A DNA stretch of 64,000 bases from the NCBI GenBank assembly GCA_032158295.1, contig CM063246.1, positions 20,660,135 through 20,724,134 of the forward strand. Reading direction: 5' to 3'. The notes beneath the pieces were generated by a model. That model saw nothing but the letters and a program-made list of their open reading frames with translations, did no database searches and was not told the DNA's origin. Below are positions 23,901-36,200 of this stretch, piece by piece. How positions within the stretch are numbered: the first letter of the stretch is position 1; the number at the start of each line of letters is the position of its first letter. The DNA comes from Pycnopodia helianthoides (lineage: Eukaryota > Echinodermata > Asteroidea > Forcipulatida > Asteriidae). A program made the position numbers and the translations under genes.

Positions 23901-26762
23901 ACATCATTTGATTTAAAATACACAAACAAGAAAACACCAGCAGGGGTTGGAGGAAAATTCAACCATTGAGGGTGTAGTCAAAGATGGAGTTGGGCTATTT
24001 ATGTGGCGTGTCATGGCTGAGCAGTCAAGTGCACTGGCCTCAAGCTCTGGGCCCAATTTCATAGAGCAGCTTAAGCAGAAATTGTTGCTTAACAGTTGTC
24101 TGCTAAGCAGAAATGAGCAGGATACCAGTCACAAATTGTACATGTGACATGGTAGTTTGGCTGGTAACCTTATTCTGGTAAGCATAATTTTGTTGTGCTT
24201 AGCTACTTTTTGTGCTTGAGCAGCTCTATGAAATTGGGCCCTGGTGTTTCTGATCAGCAGAGTGTGGGTTTGAATCCTGGTACTGACACTAGTGTTCTTC
24301 AGCAAGACACTTAACCATTATTGCTTCATCCTTTGGATAGGGCGTAAAGCTGTAGGTCCCATGTGTTGGGTAATGCAAGTAAAAAAATCCAATAACACTT
24401 ATCGCATTATAGAGAAGAGGTTTGCCCCGGTGTTTCTGGCAGTGGCTGCTAAATGCGCTGCAGCACCTTGTAAACCCTTACAAAGTGTTACATAAATTGG
24501 TCTCATAATTCAGGAACTTCAAAAACCTGTCTCAAAATAAATAATGATGAGCACTGTGAGACGCCCGTAGATAAAGTGCTATTATAAAAACTAGGTATTA
24601 TTGTTATTAATATTTTGATGGAAACTATACTAATCCCGAGATTTATAAGATAAGGAAGGATCTGATTTGGACTTACATTCCGTCTGATTTCCTGACTGCC
24701 GTGCCTCGTTCATCTTGGCTGTGAGTTTCTGGAAGGAGGGCATGACATTATTGAGTGTCGCCGCATACCGTTGATTCTTCACAATCACTGGAAATACACA
24801 CGTCCTGGCAATAATCGTCCCTGAATATGAAATTAATAAAAAACATTATTATCAACAGGAAGTAACTTAAATTAATTATTTATCCCCGATGCAGAACTTA
24901 ACGTCCATTAAATAACCACTGCGAAGGATTCGAACTACCTCTGCTGCCAGTTTTTTTTTAAGTACTTATAAATGGAAAAATGAAATGAATGACAAAAAAG
25001 CAAACCAACAGAAATTCAACTAGGTATGTTTAGTTGACTGGTATTTTCTTTTTTCACACCCTTTATGTCAGCTGTGGATAATGACTATCAGTACCAGATG
25101 ACAGCCACACCCATGTCTGTCATACCTACACGCATAGCACAAATCAACAGATTGTACGATTGGAAAATTGACATTTGCCACAAAACAAAAAACCCCAGCT
25201 GTTTCACTGCTGATTTAAACAGCTATTTACATAGTCAGTGTTCTACCAATAGTGGTCCGCTGGCCAATCGCTAGTTAAGACACCTGAGGGCCAATTTAAA
25301 TTCTATCCAACTGTTCTGGGCCTAATTTCATAGAGCTGCTAAGCACAACAATTTGCTTAGCATGAAATTTCTTCCTTGATAAAAATAGGATTACCAACCA
25401 AATTTCCATGTATGCATATTGCTTGTTACTGGTATTCAGCTGTTGTTTGCTTATCCTAAAAATCACGTGGAAATTTGGTTGGTAATCTTGTTTTTATCAT
25501 GGAAGAAATTTCATGCTAAGCACATTTTGTAGCTCTATGAAATTAGGCCCTGGCTGGCTAGTTCAATGTTGAAAAGCATCCCCATTTGATGTGAAAAATG
25601 GACTAGTGAAAAAAGCTGGTGGACTAGTGAAACAGCAAGCTCATTGGTCCTGCTGTCTAGGGTATATTTCTGTGAATAAGTCAAAGGTTTTTTCTAAGTG
25701 GCCCTCACCTGCCATGATGGTCCCCCACCAGGGCAAGCCGACAGACATGTGGAGAAACTCCAGGGCGCTCTGCAGAAGACCGATTGGCGTGTAACCCCCG
25801 AGACCCAGCTCGGCAAAAGGGACTTCCTTGATGGGTTGAAGGATCTGCTCAGTTGTTGCTGCTACCTCAGTGATTATCGATGGGTCCACTAATGGTATAG
25901 CTGAATCTGTTAGCTGCTTGGACAGAAGAGTGCAACAAATTCAACATTATGAAACATGCAGTGTTTTCAATTACACTAAAATGAAGTCCAGAGAATACAC
26001 TTTTGATCATGAAAAATTTAAGTCACTCGAAATTTCAAACCAAGCTTCAAAAAGTTTTGAAACAGTGGTTACTTTTAACAAAGTGAAAATTACCTACCGT
26101 TTCTGTCACTTGTGAGAAATTCTCACTGTCTGTACTGTTGTATCGCGATGAGATGAGAGCGCCCCCAAGTGTTGGTGCGAATTGTGTGTACTGCCATCTC
26201 GAGTGGATAGCTGCTCTTTTGTTGATTCTGTTGGCGACAGATTGTCTGACTGTACACTGGCATCGAGCGTGGATGTGAAGACCATGCTATTAAATAAAGG
26301 TCGCACAGAAAGTTATTAATTTTATAGTTAAATTATAGAGGTCTTTGATGGATTTTGGAGCAGTTTTTTTGTCACTCCCACTGTTTGGGGGGTTGGTTGT
26401 GAATCCTGTAGGTAATTCGTTCAGTGGTACTTACAATCACACGGAGGGTGGAGCGTTCACTTGACTTGAACGTTACATACTCCAGATACTGACAATGAGA
26501 TCTGAGATGGTGTCCAAAATGTTAAAAAAGCGTTGTTGGACTTGGGTCCAGTAACTCGGACTATACTACAGTAAGAAGTCTAACGAACCCTACCGCAGTC
26601 TAGGATAGGAATAGATCTAGAAAAAGTCAACCCACAGACATTCACAAGGTGCTTTTAACTTTAAAGCATTAAGAAAATAGTTACCTGTCTACTAAAGCTA
26701 GCAAATAGTCCAACAATCTTTACAGGATTTCGAGCACGACGGAGTCCAATGAGCGCTGCCAT
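20989..26762 (-). CDS. OXA1L: OXA1L, mitochondrial inner membrane insertase (YidC/Oxa1 family)
   Basis: Nine exons right to left: 26762-26685, 26286-26098, 25913-25709, 24820-24677, 23635-23550, 23072-22908, 22597-22493, 21769-21607, 21191-20989. They total 1338 nt, 445 residues plus TGA. The Arg-rich N terminus (MAALIGLRRARNPVK) suits a mitochondrial presequence. The core starts near residue 122 with FAELGLGGYTPIG and continues with GLPWWGTIMAG (first membrane helix), APIFISFFIGLRRMASLPV, GGLSWFTDL, VFVYWLTSNIFSMGQV and LRIPAVRKKLNIP, all diagnostic of OXA1L. A charged matrix tail follows (GWKNTQTNYEVEQ, ending RRKRVR); in the family it contacts the mitoribosome. Two introns use GC donors (22907-22906 and 21606-21605), the only choices that keep frame. 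Exon 3 has a tandem acceptor AAGCAG that could add one Gln. A possible poly(A) signal on this strand lies at 20584-20579. The family inserts mitochondrially made membrane proteins. Confidence 0.97.
21192..21606 (-). other. OXA1L: GC-AG intron in OXA1L (between exons 8 and 9)
   Basis: The donor reads TCAG/GCAAGT and the acceptor TCCCTCAG. The join gives KSGWKN, matching the family's KKGWKN. The alternative GT (GTGTCG) shifts the frame. Confidence 0.9.
21413..21555. mobile_element. Foldback element with AAGCCCGGTTCA arms
   Basis: Arms AAGCCCGGTTCATACTTCCT and AGGAAGTGTGAACCGGGCTT; inner motifs GCGAATGCTTCG and CGCAATTGCATTCGC continue the pairing. Lies in OXA1L intron 8, 52 bp past the exon 8 donor. 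Confidence 0.85.
21829..22020. mobile_element. GGGCCC foldback element
   Basis: Ends GGGCCTGATTTCATAGAGCT and CTATGAAATTGGGCC with the usual GGTAACCTTATTCTGGTAAG interior, inverted relative to 7477-7668. Lies in OXA1L intron 7. Confidence 0.9.
22281..22460. mobile_element. GGGCCC foldback element, right end degraded
   Basis: Starts AGTCCAATTTCATAGAGGTG; the right end is lost after TTGAGCAGCTC. It stops about 33 bp from OXA1L exon 7 (22493), so it lies next to the donor site. Confidence 0.8.
22598..22907 (-). other. OXA1L: GC-AG intron in OXA1L (between exons 6 and 7)
   Basis: The donor reads GAG/GCAAGT, the optimal context for GC donors; the acceptor reads TTGTAG at 22603-22598. Joined, it reads AVIE-LGGEAGV, matching the family's AVLELGAETGV. 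The GT four bases downstream would break the frame. Confidence 0.9.
24005..24610 (+). mobile_element. tRNA-derived SINE copy split by a foldback element
   Basis: The left piece (TCATGGCTGAGCAGTCAAGT, A box) and the right piece (GGGTTTGAATCCTGG, B box at 24266, body and TATTATTGTTATTA tail) belong to one SINE. The GGGCCC element 24049-24241 sits between the two boxes. Lies in OXA1L intron 5 (between exons 4 and 5). Confidence 0.8.
24049..24241. mobile_element. GGGCCC foldback element nested in a SINE
   Basis: Complete termini GGGCCCAATTTCATAGAGCA and CTCTATGAAATTGGGCCC. Its position inside the SINE shows it inserted later. Confidence 0.9.
25318..25550. mobile_element. GGGCCT foldback element, long-arm subtype
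   Basis: Ends GGGCCTAATTTCATAGAGCT and AGCTCTATGAAATTAGGCCC. The arms extend inward (GCTTAGCATGAAATTTCTTC, CCAACCAAATTTCCA), so most of its 233 bp can pair. Lies in OXA1L intron 3. Confidence 0.9.
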
Positions 26763-27234
26763 CTTGAATGATACTGCCCTCTTGTGACCAAAAGAATGAA
26801 AGAAAAGAGAACACCGACGTATAGTGGTATCGTCCAAGTTACGGATTGAAAGACATGTTTTTTAAAGTATAAGCTGAAAAAGTTTATAAAATTCCTTTTT
26901 TCCCAGGTTTTATAATATTTTTGATTTGGTAAATATTCATAAGTTGTCGATATTTTAATTTAATTTTTTCTCTAGACCTGGACATTTTGATATTAGGGGT
27001 GATGTGTACTCTACGGCGGAAGTTGTGTGGTCAACACGATCGTCGTGTGTTGACATCAAGTATTACATTTTTATTTAGCACGTGAAAGCCGCACACAGCT
27101 ACGCAGGCAATCGCAACATTTTAAACTGACATTTCCAAACATATCCCCCGTATTGTGGTTGATAATCAAGCAAAAACTTTCACATATATTCAAATTGTAC
27201 TCTTCATTTTCCTAGAGTCGACCAAGAGGGGAAA
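26763..27234. promoter_or_regulatory. Divergent promoter region between OXA1L and SLC7A6OS
   Basis: 472 bp separate the start codons of the two divergent genes. The left part has tight codon-free GC-poor sequence; the SLC7A6OS start has a good AAAATGG context at 27232-27238. Whether one promoter serves both genes is inference. Confidence 0.5.
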
Positions 27235-30200
27235 ATGGCCACAGTTTTGAGAGTACGGCGCAAAAGAACCACCGATCCTGCGGAGTCTCTTTCGTTCGCC
27301 TACAACAAGAAAGCCCGTACCGCCTCCGAGGGGGACACCGCGGCCGATGTCAGCAGTGGAGGCGGCGCCGCAAGCAAGAGCTCTGGAGCGGCTGGCGTTT
27401 CTCCGACCGACGATGTCAAGAAGGTGTTCAAATTCGCCGGTACTGTTGGCAGGAAGGTGAATATTATTTCAAGGCCGTTTTTTACACCCTTTTCCCCCTT
27501 ACCCCTCTTGTAAATGAATATCAAATCAGTGCAAATACGGTGTTTTTTCTCTCTCCATTTTCTATGTTATTTCACGTCAGTACTAAAAACGTCGTTAGGC
27601 CTAAACAGCAACCAATTAATACTATTTTGAAGTGCTAGGTTAATATTTATAGTAGGTAACATAATAGAACAATAATGTACATAATATTTTGTAGTAATTA
27701 TATTTAGTGGTTAACTTTCTTGTATTCCTACCACGTACAGTTTTTTAAAGAAAAAGAATACTTTCTGCGTTTCAACAAGATTGTGGTAATTCAACTCTTG
27801 AAAAAATGTAATTAGTGCTAACTGCTAGAGTGTGTGGTGGTTTTGAGAAAAATTAAATTCTAGATAATCATCTTCGAACATTTCTAGGAGATGGTGAAGT
27901 CGCAGTGAGCGTAAACCACAGAACACATGGCGCTGGCTGATTAGAACCAATTTAATGTTGCATTCAGACAAAGTGATGTATGTCTCAACATATGGCAGAC
28001 GATACATTTACATTATTGACACAATTAGATGCGTCATTGTTTGAAGTTGAATGTGATGCATGAATGCATTATTTCTCGGAATGACAACGTGTCTAGAAAG
28101 GTTTTCCAAGTGTATTGTATAATTTTTGTGTTGGTTTGTTTTTTTGGTATTTGACAAAGATGCAGGCGGATAATATATTATTGTTTACCCAACTATAGTT
28201 GGACTGGCCCAACTGTAGTTCAGACATGTCATCCACATTCAAGTTGGAATATGCCCAGATAATCCTAAGTTGGGGCCGGGAAAAACAAAGTGACTGCTGG
28301 TCCTGGTGTACTGCATAATCTCCCGTTGGTGCTCGTGACATGTGGCTGGGACCTTTGCATTATTTAAAAATGCTTTAGAAGTTCTCAGAAGCACGTACTT
28401 CATGACTACTGGCTATACATGAACTCTAACCCGATGATTATAAACTCATCGCGCCATTGCGCAGTAACTGGGTGAGAGTTCATATAGTTCCATGTGCAGC
28501 CATAGACCTGCTATGTTCATGACAATAGTCCCTCTTTAAAATGATCTTTTTGATCATCAATTCTTAAAAGTTTAATTTCGAGACAAACAGCAGTATAGTG
28601 TCAACACTGTTTATCGATCAAAACCTTTTCACCCCCCCCCCTCTGAATTCATAATCATAACCTTGGTCCTCAACTGAAATCAAATTTACATACATGATTT
28701 AAATTCATTGACAACTTCATTACAAATGGGTGGGATGATTTTAGGCAGAGGGGTGTCAAGAACAACTTTTGCCCCCCCCCCCACCATCTTGTCTATCTGT
28801 CACTTTGATGTATTCATTTCATGGAACGTTGAAGGGCCAGCTTCCCCTCTCCCCCCCCCCCCCCCCCCCATCTCCACTCCAACCCCTTCCCCATATCTCT
28901 CTCTGGATCTGCCTGGGATGTTGTTGTCCATGTATACCTGTATTTTTGTAATGCATAAAATGTTATGCAAATTATAAATTGCGCTCATAAACAAAAGGGC
29001 ATTACTTTGAAGCATGTGTTCTACAATCTACATATACATAAATCTAATGTAGGGCCTAACCGTTTCAACTATTTTCAGTTGAACATGCTCCAGTACAGAT
29101 CGTCAGTCAGCATTAAAATGTAAATTTATGTAGGGAGGAGGACAAAGAAATTTAGACTTTAAAATGTATGTTCTAGTAAAAAAAAAAGTCATTGTACAAC
29201 CAGTATGGCGAGACTGTGAATTGTGCAACCACTGTGGGAAATCCCTTGATTTTGAACAGCATGGTATATACAGTGGTGACTGTAAATAATAAGATGACTC
29301 ATACACACTGTCTATATGCTGATGTTTGATCAAGCTTACAATTAGCCTTCTGAGTATATGTTCAATGTGGACACGTGTGCTCAAAATGATCTCATTCAAC
29401 AAACACTTTATGAATACAAACAGTGTTTGGGCATTTGTCTGGATCAACTTGGGTTTTTTTCTGTGTAAGGGGGGGGGGGGGAACCACTTGCTTTGATAAA
29501 ATGCCACTTCCAAGGTATAGGAGAGCATACAAAGGGGCATCAAGTTCAAGACAAGGGTCAGGGAAATGCAGTCATCCCCCCTCCTGATAGCTACTGTCTA
29601 CATGTGTACATGAATTTTCATGCCTGGTACTTTGTTGTTATAAAGGCAAGGCATTTTTCTTAGTAGAGGGCACTTTCTACTTGAAGGGCACCCAGACAAT
29701 GACTAGGGGCATGGAGGCAATTGTCTTTGTTGCCTCCAGGAAACATCACGCCTGAATTTTTGGTTTTTGATTTCAACTAATTTGTTATAAAAGTTCTCAA
29801 ATTAAAACCACAACCCTCACAAATCCTTCTGTATCCTCTTTGCCGAAACGAAGGATTCCGAAGGACTAAGGGCTGTAGGCCTAAATAGCAATTGCATATC
29901 ACTGGGTTGGGCATTCCAACATGTGACCTATGAGAGGATATTGGATGATGGAGGTCATCACTGGGACGATGGAGGTCATCACTGGGTCGGGCATTCCAAC
30001 AAGTAGTGACATAGGAGAGGAGGATATTGGAAGGATCGAGGTCACCTGTACTGTAGGAAAGTGGAACTGAGAATAAAAGTTTTAGGGGAGAATTTTAGCT
30101 CTTAAAGTAATCCACTTTTCAGTCTGTTATTCTGTCTGTGTTTATTTGCATATGTCAGAGAAACACAGTTTTGGTACACGTATTTGAAAAAAGAGAGTTA

Positions 30201-33200
30201 GTACTGGTTAGGTTTAAAGGAACATTACACTTACAGAATTTGTAGGAAAAAACTTGTAAAATATACTTTTTTTATCACAGATTTACATAAAACTTACCTG
30301 GTCTAATGATGATGATAGTAGAAAACATCCCTTTAAATATTTCTGTCTGAAATGCCATATTTTATGAAAAATTAATAAACTAATTTTCCGATTGGAGTTT
30401 ATCGCTCAGTTAACGTTTTATTCATTTGTTGAATCTATATGGTTTCATGCAAATGTGTAATCAGTTTTTCACTATTTTCTTGTGACCCAGATGGCCGATC
30501 GATCTCAAACTTCCACAGGTTTGTCAGTTTATGTATACGGTGGATTACATAAAGTGCTTACACTGCCAGCAACTGTTTTGTTAGAAAAAAAAAAACAATT
30601 CTGTAATGTTCCTTTAAAAAACAACAACTTTTGAGTGTTATTTTTGTAGACTCTCACTCCCAAGCCCCAGGGGTTAACCATCGATTCCAGGATCCTGGTT
30701 GAATGCCTGACAGATTATTAAGATTATTAATAACACATTTGGATTCCCCACATGATGCTGTCATGGGTTATTCCGTCGGGCTGTTGTTCCATCTGTCGTA
30801 TCGCACCTGTATCAGACGGAGTGAATATCACTAGCAATATCTTTCTCAAAATCAACAGCCTGGCTTTAAAGTCTGACAGTGACAGTCTGAAAGAAGTGAC
30901 GGAACTGACTGAATGCAGAATGAACAAAAACACAGAACTCGTTCTCAAATTTGACCCTTGCAATAAAATGATGGAACATCATTAGATTCCAGTTTAAAGC
31001 ATTACACTATTTTCATGAAAACAAAAAAAAACTTATCGTAAAACAAAGTTGTTGTTGTTGTTGTTTTGTTGTGAGAAAATAATTTACAATACATCTTTTG
31101 TCTAAATGCTGTAATGGCTAAGCAGTTTAAAAGAGGGCTGGATTCAAGACTTTCTCAATGATGACAGTAACTAAGATAAGTCATTTGTCAGGATGATTGG
31201 TCTACTAACATTGTTACTATTAGACAAACAATCACCAAGTTGTATATTTTTCTAATAGGCTAATTGTCAGTACATGGGGTGATTGCAATTCTCATAAATA
31301 AATGTCAAGTTACTCTCTCAGATGACACAGTAAAACAATTTTTTTGAAAAATCCGTTCAGCGGAAAGATTTTTCTAACAAAACCACCTTCCTGATTTTTA
31401 GTCATGCGCTGTTTAAAGTAGGCCACCAGGCAGTTCAACCGAAATCTTTTCACTTTTATCTTTGGTTAAAAAAAGTCAATCAATGACTTTCAATGGCCTT
31501 TGATTTGAAGCATAAAGGAGGCACCAACCCAGACGTTTCAAAGAAAAAGGTACAGAGTTATTGCAGTTGAACTTTTTTAGAGGTTCTTTTTTTTTTACCA
31601 TCTACCTACATAAACAGTGACAGGAATAAACTATTAAATTGTCACATCCTGTCTCCAAGCTACTCAAAAGAGATTTTTATCCCACAGGTCAGTTTATTTG
31701 GCTCTGTTCATAGTGATAAACTCTGAATTAACAATGGCTTTTATTGTAAACTACTCTTCGCCAGTTCCTGTCAATTTTCTTTTAACGCCAGGAACATAGT
31801 ATGAATATAGCTCTATATAAGTAAGGATTGGTCTGAAAAACCCAGTAAGAAGTGCACCATATCTACATGGAAGTTTTAATGACAAATTTCTTGGTCAAAT
31901 GCACGCCTGAAACTTCATTCTTGTAAGGGCAAGGTAGTTTATCCTAAGTATAGGATATCCTTAGTATAGGGCACCACAAGAGGGCACTAAGGCAATGGCC
32001 AGAGGGGTTATGAAGGCAATTGCCTTCACTGCCTCTGTTTTGTGTGATATCAGGGCCCAATTTCACTTACCTGATTGAGCAAACAAAGGAGCAATGCACA
32101 ACAAAATTATGCTTACCAGAATATGGTTACCAGTCAAAATGCCATTTCTCATGTACCATCTGTGACTGGTACTCTCTGCAGTGCTCATGTTTGCTTAGAA
32201 GACAATTTTTAAGCAATATTTTTCTGCTTTAAAAGCAGCTCTTTGAGATTGGGCCCTGGTATTGGCAATATCAGCTGTTCAGAATAGGATCTGTTGGTAT
32301 TGGTAATCAGTCACCATACTACAAATTAATTTATTGAATCATTAAAATCAAATGCAAGGTTTTACAAGAAATCGATGAACAGAGTACTGCCACGCCCTGT
32401 CGCGGCCCCTCTGAGTATTTATATCGGCAGACGCTCAAAAGTTTTTTTTCACAAATATTTGTTTTTGTAGCAGATCCAGTATTTCATGATTTGTTTTGTT
32501 TTCAACATTAATTGATGATGGACCCAAGGATGTATCTCAAACACAACAATTAATGACAGTAGCTTCAAAGCTGGTGAATGTGATAAACCTGTAGGCCTAA
32601 ACTAGGGCGGTTTGACAGTACACACAATGAGCTGGAAACAATGGTGGTGATCTCTACCCTTCCATCCTTGTCAAATGTTTTGGGTTCTTTTCCTTGCGCT
32701 ATCTTACCAGATGTACATTTGTATGTATGCTACTGCATACTACACAGATATACATGTTATGTACAGGGGTAGGACCTATGGACCCTCCAAAGGACAAAGC
32801 AATTTAATGTAAAGTGTCTTGCTCGAAGGCACACAAACAACACAACTACAACCATGTTCCAAATTCCTACTCTGTGAGCGACAGACTTGATAACGATACA
32901 CTAGTCCCCTTGGACACAAGGCTCAATGGCAGACTTGGGTATTAATATCTTAATGCTGTTGGATTCTGATGGATTCAAATTGCCTCAGGAGTCAGGGTTT
33001 AGAGGTCACTGAAAAGTTTGCATAAATCAGGCTTTTACATAAACCTTTAGTTTTTTTCTTTATCTTCCCCACAATGTTTGTATCGTCGTCGGGAATGTGC
33101 CAGATCTGAAGATTGAATTGAGTTGAATTGAGTTAAAAGTAGGCTGTATTCGGCCAGTGTAGGATTTAGCCCTCCTCATGAAAGCGCCATCCATCTCGGT

Positions 33201-36200
33201 TTATTTCCTTTTCTTCTTGTCTAAAGCCCTCCTACTCTCAGTGACTCTTGGCAACATTTTCCAGTGAGTTGACCAACCATTTGAAACCATTTGACTGCCA
33301 AGGTTGTGTACGGTGGCACAACTGTGCACAGAACTAACTGTGTACTGTGTACTGTGTACATGTACATACGCATTCCCTCATGGTAACATATTGCAGGCTG
33401 GCATAGTTAATCTATCATTCAAAACCACAATGAATGGTATTGAATGGTCAGACAGCAAGAGGGCTACAGATCTTATGTCATCCCTCCACCCTCCTCTGTG
33501 TCTCCCTCTTCTCCTTTTCTCTATCCTTGGTTGGAAATTGGGGTGAACCAACTTTACCCAAATTTCTTTGGCATTGTTTACAATGTAAAACTTGTAAACA
33601 TTGTATGATTTTTTTTTCTAGTTCAGTCAGGAGAGGAGACTAGGCTCTCCGGAAAGTGTCTGTCAAAAGACTGGGGGAATCCCCTCGGGTATCCCTCCCT
33701 TACACATCAATTATTGACAACAGCGCCGATCCTTTGTTCCCTCGAATCAAGATCGATGCATTATGCATAGTCCCTCTGCGCCCGTGCATTGTGTGGATTT
33801 AATTACCTGACAAAGGATCTATATTACCATCTCTGCATGGTTGACTTGTATTTTGTTTCCAGTAATGTATGCAGTTATTAGTCTGGGGTTTACAAAAAAA
33901 AAAATTTAAAAAAAATCAAATTTGAACATGTGCCAACCGCTGACTTTGGCCATCAAATTGAGTTATTATGCAATGTATAACTTGTCACCCCAAGCTAAGC
34001 ATTTATTTAGATGGTGTAAAGCCAGTAATCAGGTTTTCTTTAGGAATTATGTTTTTTGAATTGCTGTTGTTTTATTTTATACTCGTAGAGAAAAATATAA
34101 TACATGTATGGAGTCCTTATGACAACAAATTTGAACCAAAGACAGTTTTTCTAATAACATATTTAAAAAAAGCCAAAACTCAAAGTGCTTATTTAGTGAA
34201 ATTATTATTGGGGAAAATTACATATCAAGTATAAAGCTAGTCATCAAATACTCAAGAAAATGTGTTTTCTAAGTGCTTGTGTTTTGGTAAAAGTGGAAAT
34301 ACAATTGAAGAAATTGAATTTAGATGAGTGTACATTGTACAATTTAATTGTGTGATGTCCTCGGCCCTGTACTGCACACTAGGAATGCAGTTGAATAAAC
34401 AAACTAAGTATTTTTTTTATTTGATGCATCATGAAAGAAACATTGTCAGAGGTTAAAACTGACAATGAAATCTTGAAATAACATTAGGGATAGTTTATTT
34501 TTTAAATGTGCTGTTTTTTAATTTTTATCCAGAATGAGGAATGCCAAGGTTTGATTTAAAACATTTTACAGGATGAAAATGGAGCTCAAAATGCAAACTG
34601 CATCAAAGTGAAAAGGAAATTGTACCATGATTCAATAGTTATTCAAATTATTATAGCAAATCATTTTTTGATCAGTCATGTTTGAGAAATTGATTAATCA
34701 CTAATCCATTTTCTGAGAATTGTTCCCAAGTAAATATGGCAACTATAAAACATAATGCGTCACAATCAAATCAATCGTAGCGAATCATTTATTGATTGTC
34801 ATGTTCCAGATATCGATTAATCACTAATTATCAATTTTCCGAGAACTGTTCCCACGGCTTTAATGCACAGACACAGTTATCTTTCCGAACAATTGTCCTA
34901 CAAACACTTTGTGTTCAATAGTGTGACTGTGTGAGTGCACTGAAGGGGGCGGTATTGTTGGGTAGTTTCGTCTGACTTGTATTGTTTGCCTGTTGTAGGC
35001 ATACAGTCCCCCTCTACGTGCAGGTGAATGAGTCATTTTGATGCTGTTTTTATGCAGGTGTGTAATGTAGTCCCAACGTTCAAGGTCGTCCTCTTCATAG
35101 GATTTAGTCACTTACTGTCAGGATTGATAATACCCACCAGAACGCAGGCCTCATTTTGAGTGGATTTAGTTTCTAGATTGTGAACCCAATATCATCCCTG
35201 TCAGATCCAATAGGCTTTCCAGTTCTTTAAATTCACATTTACACTAACCTTTTACTTTTTGTCAAACCGTGAACAACTTATGGTTTGGAAAATTCTCACC
35301 TTTGGGAAAACTTTGTTTTTTTTCAATACCTTGCATTATAGGAACTCAGTAGATAAATATGTCTTCAATTTGTTTCCATAGTGGTTGTCAGACCATGGAG
35401 GTACATAGTACGTCCATGGGAGGTACATGTAGTACCTCCATGGGAGGTACATGTAGTACCTCCATGGGAGGTACATGTAGTACCTCCATGGGAGGTACAT
35501 GTAGTACCTCCATGGGAGGTACATGTAGTACCTCCATGGTCAGACAGAGCAGGCTTGATACTTCATGGAGGCAACTGCCTCCATGCCCCTGGTGATTGCC
35601 TCGGTGCCTGTTGAAATTTTCCTATAGAAATTCACCTTTACCTTATAGAGAAGCACTTTTCAAAGGAAACACTGCCTTGCCTCCACAACAACAATTTATC
35701 TTGTCCGAGACAGCTGTTAGAGTTTTGTTGTAGCAGTTTACAAAGCTCACTCAGAGAACAGTTTGTACAACAAATAAAATAGGATTTGCAGAAGTTATAG
35801 ATAAAAATGAATTTAACCCTCTAAAATGTACCCTCATTTAACTTGAAGGAGTGGAAGACAGTGAAAGCTGTGAACAGAGATTCTTAATGGTCATTTGGAT
35901 GTCCATTCCCTAATGTACCCAGTTGTAAAGCATTAAGTATTTATATATTGCCTGTACTATCGGTTCAACTTTCCACCTCGGGAGTCAATGTTTCCGTAAT
36001 ATTCAAACCAATCGGACCAGACTAATTCTCCAGGAGCAGTCGCACTGGATGAACCAACCAGTCAATATTCTTTATTATGTACCTTGGCGTAGGTGTATTT
36101 ACAACGGCCGGTGATTACAACTGAGAAGTTTCACACACGGAGCCGCCACTACGGAGGTCTTGGCATCTCTCTTAAGCAGATTGAGGGGGCGGGGGGGGGG

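Noticed and set aside
30727..30985. Overlapping open frames of about 78 codons on opposite strands
   Set aside because: No recognisable motif, no splice context, and length expected by chance.
35336..35614. Repetitive short proteins on both strands
   Set aside because: Translation of the 24-bp hairpin minisatellite.
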